A stretch of DNA of 48,642 nucleotides from Microbacterium sp. 5K110 (lineage in GTDB: Bacteria > Actinomycetota > Actinomycetes > Actinomycetales > Microbacteriaceae): positions 1 to 48,642 of the forward strand of contig NZ_VBUM01000015.1 in assembly GCF_005774735.1 (NCBI RefSeq), in the 5' to 3' direction. Under the pieces are notes generated by a model that was not told the DNA's origin, did not search any database, and saw only the letters and a list, made by a program, of their open reading frames with translations. A program made the position numbers and the translations under genes. Below, piece after piece: positions 40,751 through 48,079 of this stretch. Within the stretch, counting starts at the first letter, position 1, and each line of letters opens with the position of its first letter.

Positions 40751-40756
40751 AGACTA
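40751..40756 (-). promoter_or_regulatory. putative -10 hexamer of the helicase-like gene
   Basis: On the minus strand TAGTCT is followed by 7 nt and the GTG at 40743. Confidence 0.45.
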
Positions 40757-40919
40757 AGCGGGGCACCCTGGGAAGGCATGCAGTGAGCCCGAGTTTCGCG
40801 GTATTGCACGACACGCCGCGCCGATCGGCTCTTCCTCCCGAGCGGGCGAATCTCGTCGGGCGTCCACAGATCGGCTCTGGAGCCGAGCGGGGCACAACGC
40901 GCGTGAAGAGGATGACGGG

Positions 40920-41453
40920 ATGAGCACAGCGACCAGCACCGTGTACGACGGCCCCTTCGCCCCGATCCTGCTGACCTTCGTCGACGACGCCCTCGTGCAC
41001 GTCGACGTGGCCCACGACGGGCTCGACATCGCACGCGCGACGATCGCGCAACGCCTGGGGGTGATGCCCGAGCCCGACACCGGCGCGCCCCACGGAGCGC
41101 TCGCACAATTGGACGAGTACTTCGCCGGGCACCGGCGGACCTTCGAGATCCCGTTGGACTGGCGATTCGTGGACGGTTTCCCGCGGGCGGCCCTCGAGGC
41201 CACGAGACGCATCCCCTACGGCGAAGTCGCCTCGTACGGAGAGGTGGCGATCATGGCCGGCTCCCCCGGTGCCGCCCGCGCGGTGGGGACGGCGTGCGCC
41301 CGGACGCCGTTCTCGATCGTCGTGCCGGTGCATCGGGTCGTGCGCGCCGACGGCTCGATCGGGGAGTACGGCGGCCATCCCGAGGTCAAGCACTTCCTGC
41401 TCGACCTCGAGAACAGCGTCGCCGGGGCGGATCGGCTGCGCGCCCCCGCGTGA
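40920..41453 (+). CDS. O6-alkylguanine-DNA alkyltransferase homologue lacking the active-site cysteine
   Basis: A 177-residue two-domain protein with the layout of methylated-DNA-protein cysteine methyltransferase. It has an N-terminal domain ending in QLDEYFAGHRRTFEIPLDW and a C-terminal DNA-binding domain with IPYGEVASYGEVA, the arginine finger region SPGAARAVG and YGGHPEVKHFLLDLE. The active-site motif PCHRV reads PVHRV: Val137 replaces the methyl-accepting Cys and His138 is kept. The surrounding GTACARTPF also departs from the usual asparagine hinge. Alkyltransferase-like proteins (ATL) bind O6-alkylguanine and flag it for nucleotide excision repair, and have Trp or Ala at this position. 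GAGGA precedes the ATG. It is divergent from the helicase-like gene. Confidence 0.85.
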   Translation: MSTATSTVYDGPFAPILLTFVDDALVHVDVAHDGLDIARATIAQRLGVMPEPDTGAPHGALAQLDEYFAGHRRTFEIPLDWRFVDGFPRAALEATRRIPYGEVASYGEVAIMAGSPGAARAVGTACARTPFSIVVPVHRVVRADGSIGEYGGHPEVKHFLLDLENSVAGADRLRAPA

Positions 41454-41497
41454 GCCACGACCCGGCGCGCGCGTGGGCTCCGGGTCGGCAACGCGCC

Positions 41498-41534
41498 CGT
41501 CGCCCGGCCCGGGCGGAAGCCGGACCGGGCGACG
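41498..41534. terminator. GC-rich hairpin between convergent genes
   Basis: CGTCGCCCGG (41498-41507) pairs with CCGGGCGACG (41525-41534), and the inner bases extend the stem by four pairs after one mismatch. It lies between the alkyltransferase-like gene and the convergent symporter gene. Confidence 0.65.
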
Positions 41535-41543
41535 CTGCGCGGA

Positions 41544-43160
41544 TCAGTGACTCGAGGCCTTCTCGGCGCCGAACCCGGTGAGGGATCGCACGTCCATCTC
41601 GGCGGCCTTGCGCGGGTCCTCCTTGCGACTCGACGTGATCGACCCCAACCATCCGAGCAGGAAGCCCAGCGGGATCGACACGATGCCGGGGTTGTTCAAC
41701 GGCCAGATCGCCACGCCCGTGTTCGCGAACACGCTCGTGGGTCCGCCCCAGAACACCGGGGAGAGCAGGATCAGGACGAGGGCCGACCCGAGTCCGCCGT
41801 ACATGCTCCACACCGCACCGCGCGTGCTGAAGCGACGCCAGAAGAGCGAGTACAGAATCGTCGGCAGGTTCGCCGACGCGGCGACCGCGAACGCCAGCGC
41901 CACCAGGAACGCGACGTTCTGGCCCTGCACGCCGATGCCGCCCGCGATCGCGAGCACGCCGATGACGACGACCGTGCGCCGCGCGACCTTGACCTCGCCG
42001 TCGGGCGGCACATTGCCCTTCTTGACGACGTTGGCGTAGATGTCGTGAGCGAACGATGCGGCCGCGGTGATCGTGAGCCCCGCCACGACCGCGAGGATCG
42101 TCGCGAAGGCCACGGCCGAGATGAACCCGAGCAGGATCGGTCCGCCCAGGGCGAGGGCAAGCAGGGGTGCAGCGGCGTTGACGCCACCCGGGGCGGCCAG
42201 GATCGCTTCCGAGCCGACGAGTGCCGTGGCCCCGTACCCGAGGACGAGCGTCAGGATGTAGAACAGGCCGATGAGCCAGATCGCCCACACCACCGACCGT
42301 CGCGCCTCCTTGGCCGTGGGCACCGTGTAGAAGCGCATCAGGACGTGCGGCAGCCCCGCGGTTCCCAGGACCAGGGCCAGAGCCAGCGAGATGAAGTCCC
42401 ACGGGTTGGCGCCGTACTGCAGTCCCGGTCCGAGGATCGCTTCCCCCTTCGGAGAGGCGGCCACGGCGCTCTCCAGGAGCGTGTTGAGGCTGAATCCGTT
42501 GATCGCGAGCACCCAGATCGTCATGACCACGGCACCGCCGATGAGCAGGAACGCCTTCACGATCTGCACCCACGTGGTGCCCTTCATGCCACCGATGAGC
42601 ACGTACACGATCATGAGCACGCCGACCACGGCCACCACGATCGACTGCCCGACGCGCTCGGTGATGCCCAGGAGCAGCGACACCAGACCGCCGGCTCCCG
42701 CCATCTGCGCCAAGAGATAGAAGAAGCACACCGCGAGCGTCGTGATCGCCGCGGCCATGCGGACCGGCCGCTCCTTCAGGCGGAACGAAAGGACGTCCGC
42801 CATCGTGAACTTGCCCGTGTTGCGCATGAGCTCCGCGACGAGGAGCAGCGCCACGAGCCAGGCCACGAGGAATCCGATGGAATACAGGAATCCGTCGTAC
42901 CCGTTGATGGCGATCGCACCGACGATGCCGAGGAACGACGCCGCCGAGAGGTAGTCACCGGCGATCGCGAAGCCGTTCTGCGGCCCGGTGAACGACCGTC
43001 CCGCGGCGTAGTAGTCAGCGGCGGTCTTGCTGTTGCGGCTGGCGCGGATGACGATGAACAGCGTCACCGCGACGAACGCCCCGAAGATCGAGATGTTCAG
43101 GACGGGGTTGTTCTCCACCGTCTGCACGGCCGCGTGCACGGTACCGAAGAGCTCGTTCAC
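41544..43160 (-). CDS. sodium:solute symporter, acetate/monocarboxylate type (ActP/MctC-like)
   Basis: A 538-residue SSS-family transporter with about thirteen membrane segments. Diagnostic stretches are DYYAAGRSFTGPQNGFAIAGDYLSAASFLGIVGAIA (about residues 49-84), MADVLSFRLKERPVR, GGMKGTTWVQIVKAFLL and GLPHVLMRFYTVPTAKEARRSVVWAIW. These fit the acetate/pyruvate/propionate permeases. The GTG start overlaps the stop of the DUF485 gene (GTGA). The DUF485 partner and the divergent RamA-like regulator both point to acetate or a related short acid. Confidence 0.9.
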   Translation of the reverse strand: MNELFGTVHAAVQTVENNPVLNISIFGAFVAVTLFIVIRASRNSKTAADYYAAGRSFTGPQNGFAIAGDYLSAASFLGIVGAIAINGYDGFLYSIGFLVAWLVALLLVAELMRNTGKFTMADVLSFRLKERPVRMAAAITTLAVCFFYLLAQMAGAGGLVSLLLGITERVGQSIVVAVVGVLMIVYVLIGGMKGTTWVQIVKAFLLIGGAVVMTIWVLAINGFSLNTLLESAVAASPKGEAILGPGLQYGANPWDFISLALALVLGTAGLPHVLMRFYTVPTAKEARRSVVWAIWLIGLFYILTLVLGYGATALVGSEAILAAPGGVNAAAPLLALALGGPILLGFISAVAFATILAVVAGLTITAAASFAHDIYANVVKKGNVPPDGEVKVARRTVVVIGVLAIAGGIGVQGQNVAFLVALAFAVAASANLPTILYSLFWRRFSTRGAVWSMYGGLGSALVLILLSPVFWGGPTSVFANTGVAIWPLNNPGIVSIPLGFLLGWLGSITSSRKEDPRKAAEMDVRSLTGFGAEKASSH

Positions 43161-43507
43161 GCCTCACCCCGCTCAGCCCGTTCGAGTTCGACACGAAGAT
43201 GTTCCGCACCCGGGTCGAGACGACGATTGGCGTACGCGACGTAGCCCATCGTGAGGGCGAACGTCGTGACGAACTGCCCGAGCCCGAAGACGAGCCCGAC
43301 CGTGATGGCCCCGAACACCGGCTGCGCCATGAAGGCCGGAGCGAACGAGGACAGCAACACGTAGACGAAGTACCAGACGAGGAACGCCACGGCCATGGGG
43401 AACACGAAGCTGCGCTGGCGCCTCTTCAGTTCCCGGAACGGGGCGGACTCCTCGACCGCGATGTAGTCGACGCCGCTCGAGGCGCCGTCGATCCTGCTAT
43501 CCGTCAT
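43157..43507 (-). CDS. DUF485 domain membrane protein (symporter partner)
   Basis: A 116-residue protein with two membrane segments (FVFPMAVAFLVWYFVYVLLSSF and FGAITVGLVFGLGQFVTTFALTMGYVAYA) and the RRLDPGAEHLR end typical of DUF485/YjcH proteins, which are nearly always encoded with ActP-type symporters. AGGAGG lies 6 nt before the ATG at 43507. Longer in-frame openings to 43909 are inside the divergent regulator gene and are not used. Overlap with the symporter gene indicates one operon. Confidence 0.9.
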   Translation of the reverse strand: MTDSRIDGASSGVDYIAVEESAPFRELKRRQRSFVFPMAVAFLVWYFVYVLLSSFAPAFMAQPVFGAITVGLVFGLGQFVTTFALTMGYVAYANRRLDPGAEHLRVELERAERGEA

Positions 43508-43587
43508 GTGGCCTCCTTGCCTCATGAGACCGATGCCACGCAGCATCGGAAGGGGAAAAACACCGGATCGGCGAGCGATCCCGATGG

Positions 43588-43593
43588 TAGGGT
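43588..43593 (+). promoter_or_regulatory. possible -10 of the RamA-like regulator gene
   Basis: TAGGGT lies 52 nt before the GTG at 43646, which would give a leader of about 45 nt. It is in the 138-nt divergent region shared with the DUF485-symporter operon. No perfect palindrome is visible there. Confidence 0.35.
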
Positions 43594-43645
43594 CGACGCT
43601 ACGAAAGGCGGCGACGAGGCCGTCACCCCCGGAAGTAGGTAGTTC

Positions 43646-44497
43646 GTGGGAGCACCGGCCGCACTCCGTGACGACGCGACGCTCGTGTCGCACGCGGTGA
43701 CCGAACTCGCCCGCCGCACGCACTTCCCCGTCGCCTTCGGCGGCCTCGAACGCGACGGCGCCGTACACGTCTCCACGATCGTGGGCGCGCGCACCCGCAG
43801 TATCGAGGGACTCGTCGTGCACGCCGAGCGCGGCCTCGGCGGGCGCGCTCTCGTGGAACGGCGCCCCCGCCTCGCGCTGGACTACCGCACGGCCCGCTCG
43901 ATCACGCACGACTACGATCGCGCGATCCTGGGGGAAGGCATCGCCACGCTGTTCGCCGTGCCGGTCCTGGTCCGCGGCAGCGCCCGGGGCGTGCTCTACT
44001 GCGGCTCGTGGGGGCAGGCCACGCTCGGAGAGCGTGAGGCGCGCCCCGCGTTCGACATCGCCGGAGAGCTCGGCACCGAGCTGCGCGTGCGCGACGAGGT
44101 CGACCGGCGTCTGGCCGCGGCGACGTCGGGCGACGACGGCCTCAGCACCGGAGCGCGCGAAGAGATCCGGCAGAGCTATGCCCAGCTGCGCAGCATCGCC
44201 GCAACCGTCGGCGACGACGGGGTCCGTCGTCGCTTGGAAGATCTCGAGTCACGTCTGGCCGCACTCTCGGGCGACGCTCCGACCGAACCCGAGGGAGCCG
44301 GCATCCATCTGTCCCGTCGCGAACTGGACGTGCTCGCGTGCGCGGCCGTCGGCTCCACGAACGGCGAGATCGCGGAATCCCTGAACCTGCGCGAGACGAC
44401 GGTGAAGTCCTACCTGGCGTCGGCGATGTCCAAGCTGGATGCCTCGACCCGGCACGCCGCCGTCGCTCGGGCGCGGCGGGTGGGACTGCTGCCCTGA
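43646..44497 (+). CDS. GAF-LuxR regulator, RamA-like
   Basis: A 283-residue regulator with an N-terminal GAF-like sensory domain (about residues 10-150; HAERGLGGRALVERRPRLALDYRTA, LFAVPVLVRGSARGVLYCG). A helical linker follows, then a C-terminal LuxR helix-turn-helix (LSRRELDVLACAAVGSTNGEIAESLNLRETTVKSYLASAMSKL, about 220-262). This is the architecture of RamA, the activator of acetate metabolism in Corynebacterium. It is divergent from the acetate-type symporter operon, which supports that role here. The GTG start lies after GGAAGTAGG. Confidence 0.85.
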   Translation: MGAPAALRDDATLVSHAVTELARRTHFPVAFGGLERDGAVHVSTIVGARTRSIEGLVVHAERGLGGRALVERRPRLALDYRTARSITHDYDRAILGEGIATLFAVPVLVRGSARGVLYCGSWGQATLGEREARPAFDIAGELGTELRVRDEVDRRLAAATSGDDGLSTGAREEIRQSYAQLRSIAATVGDDGVRRRLEDLESRLAALSGDAPTEPEGAGIHLSRRELDVLACAAVGSTNGEIAESLNLRETTVKSYLASAMSKLDASTRHAAVARARRVGLLP

Positions 44498-44620
44498 ACA
44501 CGTCCCGGACGCGCTGAGCGCTCCGTGAGAATCCCCTGGCAATGGCGCCGTGAGGTTGAGACCGCCGTCGATTCTCGGAATCGTGGCTGGCCCCTGACGT
44601 CGACACAGAAGGAGAGCCAC

Positions 44621-44905
44621 ATGCTGACGCTCACTCACGAGGCCACCACCGCCGTCAAGACCATCACCGCCCAGCTGCCGGAAGCCGCCCAGGGGGGTGT
44701 GCGCATCGAAGGCGCCGGTTCCCCCGAGTCGCAGTTCCGCCTGTCGGTCGTCGACGGCCCCGAGCCCGAAGACGCCGTCGTGGAGGACTCCGGCGCCCGC
44801 GTCTTCCTCGACGCCGACGCCGCCCAGGTGCTCGACGACCGCGTACTGGACGCGCAGGTCGACGGGCAGGGATCGGTGCAGTTCGCCGTCACCACCCAGG
44901 CGTGA
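44621..44905 (+). CDS. HesB/IscA-like protein without cysteines
   Basis: A 94-residue protein with the HesB/IscA-like fold pattern: MLTLTHEATTAVKTITAQLP, a GGVRIEG strand, FRLSVVDGPEPEDAVVEDSGARVFLDADAAQVLDDRVLDAQ, and a short final strand. True A-type Fe-S carriers need three conserved Cys. This protein has none at all, so it cannot bind a cluster in the usual way. AGAAGGAGAG precedes the ATG at 44621. It stands alone and is followed by a strong terminator. Confidence 0.75.
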   Translation: MLTLTHEATTAVKTITAQLPEAAQGGVRIEGAGSPESQFRLSVVDGPEPEDAVVEDSGARVFLDADAAQVLDDRVLDAQVDGQGSVQFAVTTQA

Positions 44906-44912
44906 CGCCATG

Positions 44913-44947
44913 CGACGATGCCCCGGCCGCGTGCCGGGGCATCGTCG
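44913..44947. terminator. bidirectional hairpin terminator
   Basis: Perfect 15-nt arms (44913-44927 and 44933-44947) around CGCGT. It lies 8 nt after the HesB-like stop and 24 nt before the end of the convergent DUF4436 gene. Confidence 0.85.
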
Positions 44948-44970
44948 TGTCCGGGCCCAGGTCCCGCACC

Positions 44971-45837
44971 TCAGGCGGGGCCGCGTCGCACCCACGCGAC
45001 GACGAACAGCACGAGACCGGCGACGAGTGCGGCGAGCACCCACAGCACGATGAGGTAGTCGATCCAGGACCCGATCGGGGGCGAGCCCGGCAAAAAGTTG
45101 CGTAGCGGAATCGTCGCGAACAGCATCGCGCCCATCCAGCCCAGCGCCGTCACCTCGACCTTGCGCTTGCCGCGCAGCACGATCACCGCCACCGTCACCA
45201 CGAGGATCGGGATGATCACCATGAGCGTGAGCAGGACGATGCCGAAGGCGATCGTCGAGCCCGATCGGGTGACCGTGATGTCGACGGCGAGGATGCCGCC
45301 CCCGAGAGGAGTCTCGGCGACGGCGATGTCCCAGCCCGGGATGCCGCGTTTGGCTGGCTGAACCGTGGTCGGGAGGGGCACGGACTCGCCGTCCGCTTCC
45401 TCCTCGATCGCCGTCATCACCGTCCGCACCGTGTAGCGGTCGAACGGCCAGTTCTCGATCTCGCCGTCCATGACCAGGGAGGTCTCGATCGGCGCGATGA
45501 CGCCGCCGTCCTCGAAGGGGGTGGCTTTCGAGCCCGCGACCGCCGAGATGAGCACCCCGAACGAGCGGAGCGCGACCAGACCGTTCGTCACGGTGCCGTC
45601 GTCTCCCTGCGTGGGCACGACCGACATCGAGAAGCGGTTGGTCGTGGCATCCATCTTCTCGGGAGTGAGCGCCAGCGCGACGGTATCTCCGGTGGTCTCG
45701 CCTTCGCCGCTGGCGACGACGTCGCCGCTGCCGGCATAGAGGCCGACGACGGTGGCGTAGAGCGCGGCGAGGATCACGACGGAGACGACGGACCACAGGA
45801 CGCTGCGGCGACGGGACGGCGCGGGTCTGCTGCTCAC
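44971..45837 (-). CDS. DUF4436 family membrane protein
   Basis: A 288-residue protein with an N-terminal membrane anchor (SVLWSVVSVVILAALYATVVGLY, about residues 11-33). An extracytoplasmic beta-rich domain follows (DTVALALTPEKMDATTNRFSMSVVP, IETSLVMDGEIENWPFDRYTVRT), with three C-terminal membrane segments. The WPFDRY motif resembles ligand-gated-channel-like extracellular domains with a similar membrane layout, but DUF4436 has no assigned function. The GTG at 45837 follows CACACT by 6 nt, so it is probably leaderless. Confidence 0.8.
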   Translation of the reverse strand: MSSRPAPSRRRSVLWSVVSVVILAALYATVVGLYAGSGDVVASGEGETTGDTVALALTPEKMDATTNRFSMSVVPTQGDDGTVTNGLVALRSFGVLISAVAGSKATPFEDGGVIAPIETSLVMDGEIENWPFDRYTVRTVMTAIEEEADGESVPLPTTVQPAKRGIPGWDIAVAETPLGGGILAVDITVTRSGSTIAFGIVLLTLMVIIPILVVTVAVIVLRGKRKVEVTALGWMGAMLFATIPLRNFLPGSPPIGSWIDYLIVLWVLAALVAGLVLFVVAWVRRGPA

Positions 45838-45843
45838 GATGCC

Positions 45844-45849
45844 AGTGTG
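45844..45849 (-). promoter_or_regulatory. putative -10 hexamer of the DUF4436 gene
   Basis: On the minus strand CACACT is followed by 6 nt and the GTG at 45837. Its first base deviates from TANNNT. Confidence 0.35.
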
Positions 45850-45872
45850 GCAGAGCGGGAACGACGGGATCG

Positions 45873-45948
45873 TGGTGCCCCCGACAGGATTCGAACCTGC
45901 GACGCCCGCGTTAGGAGTGCGGCGCTCTATCCCCTGAGCTACGGAGGC
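45873..45948 (-). tRNA. tRNA-Arg(CCT)
   Basis: On the minus strand: acceptor GCCTCCG/CGGGGGC (one U:G pair), D arm with AGGGGATA, anticodon loop CTCCTAA (anticodon CCT), T arm GCAGG-TTCGAAT-CCTGT and encoded CCA. The last anticodon-stem pair (31:39) is an A-C mismatch. It reads AGG, a rare arginine codon in this GC-rich genome. It lies 24 nt upstream of the DUF4436 -10 hexamer on the same strand. Confidence 0.95.
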
Positions 45949-45964
45949 GGGGCTGCATTCCAGC

Positions 45965-46699
45965 CTACTGCGGCCGAACCGGGATGCCGGTGCGCAGGCG
46001 CTCGACGAGAGAGTCGTCCCACTCCCCCGGCTCGGCCAGGGCGGCCTCGCGGATATCGACACCGTCCGCGCCCACCGACGCCGCGCACACGAGCAGCGAT
46101 TCGAGCACGAGACCGTCGTGCGCGTCACGACGCAGCACCGACGTGGCGGGGTCGGCCGTCGATGCCGCAACGACGGCAAGCCACGGCTCCCACCAGGCCT
46201 CGCCCTCTGCGACCCCCGCACGACGGAAATCCTCGAGCCACCGTCCGATCCGCGGCGTGGCCGGGTCGTCCGGGCTGTGGTGGGCGATCATGTGCGTTCC
46301 GGGCGCGAGGCGGGTGCGCTCCGCCGCGAGTCCATCCCATTGCACGACGGTGGCGCCGTCGGCATCCACCTCGACGAGGTTGAACCCGCGGGTCGCCGGC
46401 TCCGGCGGAAGCACCCCCGCGACGGACTGCAGAGGGATGCCGCCCCGGCTGACGACGTCGTCGTCCGAACGCTGCGACAGGTCCTCGCGGTTGAGCAGCA
46501 CCGCAAGACGTCGTGCGCCGGTGTCGACGGCGAGCCAGGCACCGCCGGCGCGGTCATCGCGCACGCCGTCGACCCCGGGCTGATCGGGCCACCATCGCCC
46601 GAGTCCCCGCCACGGACGATTCCGGTCTTCGTCGCGGACGGCGAGCACGCGGACCGGCTGACCGCTCTCGCGCGGGACCTCGACGACGACGGTGCACAT
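45965..46699 (-). CDS. NRDE (TANGO2-like) family protein
   Basis: A 244-residue protein of the NRDE/TANGO2 family, which has an Ntn-hydrolase-like fold with Cys2. It begins MCTVVVEVP, so the Cys is at position 2. The name-giving Asn-Arg-Asp-Glu motif is VRDEDR here (Val instead of Asn), followed by RPWRGLGRWWPDQPGVDGVRDDRAGGAWLAVD and NREDLSQRSDD, which fit the family. TACCGT lies 7 nt before the ATG at 46699; the longer in-frame opening to 46891 is not used. It is divergent from coaBC. Function in bacteria is not established; a role in haem or lipid handling has been discussed for eukaryotic relatives. Confidence 0.82.
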   Translation of the reverse strand: MCTVVVEVPRESGQPVRVLAVRDEDRNRPWRGLGRWWPDQPGVDGVRDDRAGGAWLAVDTGARRLAVLLNREDLSQRSDDDVVSRGGIPLQSVAGVLPPEPATRGFNLVEVDADGATVVQWDGLAAERTRLAPGTHMIAHHSPDDPATPRIGRWLEDFRRAGVAEGEAWWEPWLAVVAASTADPATSVLRRDAHDGLVLESLLVCAASVGADGVDIREAALAEPGEWDDSLVERLRTGIPVRPQ

Positions 46700-46706
46700 T
46701 GCTCCC

Positions 46707-46712
46707 ACGGTA
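46707..46712 (-). promoter_or_regulatory. putative -10 hexamer, leaderless start of the NRDE gene
   Basis: On the minus strand TACCGT is followed by 7 nt and the ATG at 46699. Confidence 0.45.
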
Positions 46713-46859
46713 CTCGCGCGCGCGGGTATGGCGGGGCGAGCCGCATCGCACGCGCGACCGGCGTCATCCCCTGTTCTCATCGCGGCTCGGGGCCCGCGGC
46801 ATCCCCGTCTTTCGTCATCGCTTCGGCCCCCGGCGGCATCTACCTGGGAGACTGGGGCC

Positions 46860-48062
46860 ATGTTCGTCGTCGTGGGAGTGACCGGGGGCATTGCCGCCTA
46901 CAAGACCGTCGGCCTGGTGCGGCTCCTCGTGAAGGAGGGCCACGACGTCCACGTCGTCCCCACCGAGGACGCGCTGCGCTTCGTGGGCCTGCCCACGTGG
47001 GAGGCCATCAGCCGTAATCCCGTCACCACCTCGGTGCACGACGACGTCGCGCGAGTGCGGCACGTGTCGCTCGGCCAGTCCGCCGATCTCGTGATCGTCG
47101 CACCGGCCACGGCCAACACGCTGGCATCGATGACGGCGGGTCTGGCCTCCGATCTGCTCGGCACCACGCTGTTGGCCACGACCGCGCCCGTGGTCGTGGC
47201 GCCCGCGATGCACACCGAGATGTGGCGGCATCCCGCCACCGTCCACAACATCGAGGTGCTCCGCGCGCGCGGCGTGCACGTCGTCGGGCCGGACGACGGG
47301 GCGCTCACCGGCGGCGACAGCGGCCCCGGTCGCATGTCGGAGCCCGAGGAGATCGTCTCCGCCGCGCTCGCCCTCGTCGCACGCCCGAAAGACCTCGTGG
47401 GTCTGCGGGTGCTCGTCAGCGCCGGCGGCACCCGCGAGCCGATCGATCCGGTCCGCTTCCTGGGCAATCGCTCGAGCGGCCGCCAGGGCGTCGCGATCGC
47501 CCGCGCCGCCGCCGACCGCGGTGCGCAGGTCACGCTCGTCGCCGCGCACCTCGACGCCGACGTGCGGCCCGACCCGCGCGTCGAGGTGATCGCGGTGGGC
47601 ACGGCCGATGAGCTGGGGCGGGCGATGGATGCCACCGCCCCCGACGCCGACGTCATCGTCATGGCCGCTGCGGTCGCCGACTACTCCGTCGCCGCGGTGT
47701 CGGAGCACAAGCTGCGCAAGCAGGACGCCCCCGGCGCGCTGACGCTGGAGCTGGTGGAGAACCGCGATGTCGTCGCGGGGCTCGTCGCCGCACGTCGCCC
47801 GCACCAGACGATCGTGGCGTTCGCCGCCGAGACCGTCGACGGTAAGGAGGAGCTCGTCGAGCGGGCACGGGCCAAAGTCGCGCGTAAGGGCGTCGACCTC
47901 CTCGCCGCGAACGCCGTGGGGTGGACCCGCGGATTCGAGACGGCCGACAACGCCCTCACGATCGTCGGGCGCGACGGGGACGTCGTGGCCACGGCATCCG
48001 GTTCGAAGGACGAGACCGCGCACGCCCTGCTCGACGCGGTCCTGGTGGCCCGCTCGAGCTGA
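46860..48062 (+). CDS. coaBC: bifunctional phosphopantothenoylcysteine decarboxylase / phosphopantothenate-cysteine ligase
   Basis: A 400-residue bifunctional enzyme for two steps of coenzyme A synthesis. The N-terminal CoaC flavodoxin-like domain starts GVTGGIAAYKTVGLVRLL (residues 7-24) and includes APATANTLASMTAGLASDLL and the substrate-recognition PAMHTEMW. The C-terminal CoaB domain has SAGGTREPIDPVRFLGNRSSGRQGVAIA (about 191-218), AAAVADYSVA and HKLRKQ with the ligase Lys. GGGAG lies 11 nt before the ATG at 46860; an upstream in-frame ATG at 46692 lies within the divergent gene. Confidence 0.95.
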   Translation: MFVVVGVTGGIAAYKTVGLVRLLVKEGHDVHVVPTEDALRFVGLPTWEAISRNPVTTSVHDDVARVRHVSLGQSADLVIVAPATANTLASMTAGLASDLLGTTLLATTAPVVVAPAMHTEMWRHPATVHNIEVLRARGVHVVGPDDGALTGGDSGPGRMSEPEEIVSAALALVARPKDLVGLRVLVSAGGTREPIDPVRFLGNRSSGRQGVAIARAAADRGAQVTLVAAHLDADVRPDPRVEVIAVGTADELGRAMDATAPDADVIVMAAAVADYSVAAVSEHKLRKQDAPGALTLELVENRDVVAGLVAARRPHQTIVAFAAETVDGKEELVERARAKVARKGVDLLAANAVGWTRGFETADNALTIVGRDGDVVATASGSKDETAHALLDAVLVARSS

Positions 48063-48079
48063 CGTGTCGCCGTCAGCTC
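48056..48079. terminator. hairpin spanning the convergent stops
   Basis: GAGCTGACG (48056-48064) pairs with CGTCAGCTC (48071-48079) around 6 nt. The stem includes the coaBC stop on one side and the stop region of the convergent gene on the other. Confidence 0.5.

Noticed and set aside
41547..43244. 565-codon plus-strand frame opposite the symporter
   Set aside because: Highly charged antisense of a membrane protein gene; no family resemblance.
43625..43631. ACCCCCG as a RamA binding motif
   Set aside because: It is too short and common in GC-rich DNA, and it lies within 25 nt of the regulator's start. No second clustered copy was convincing.
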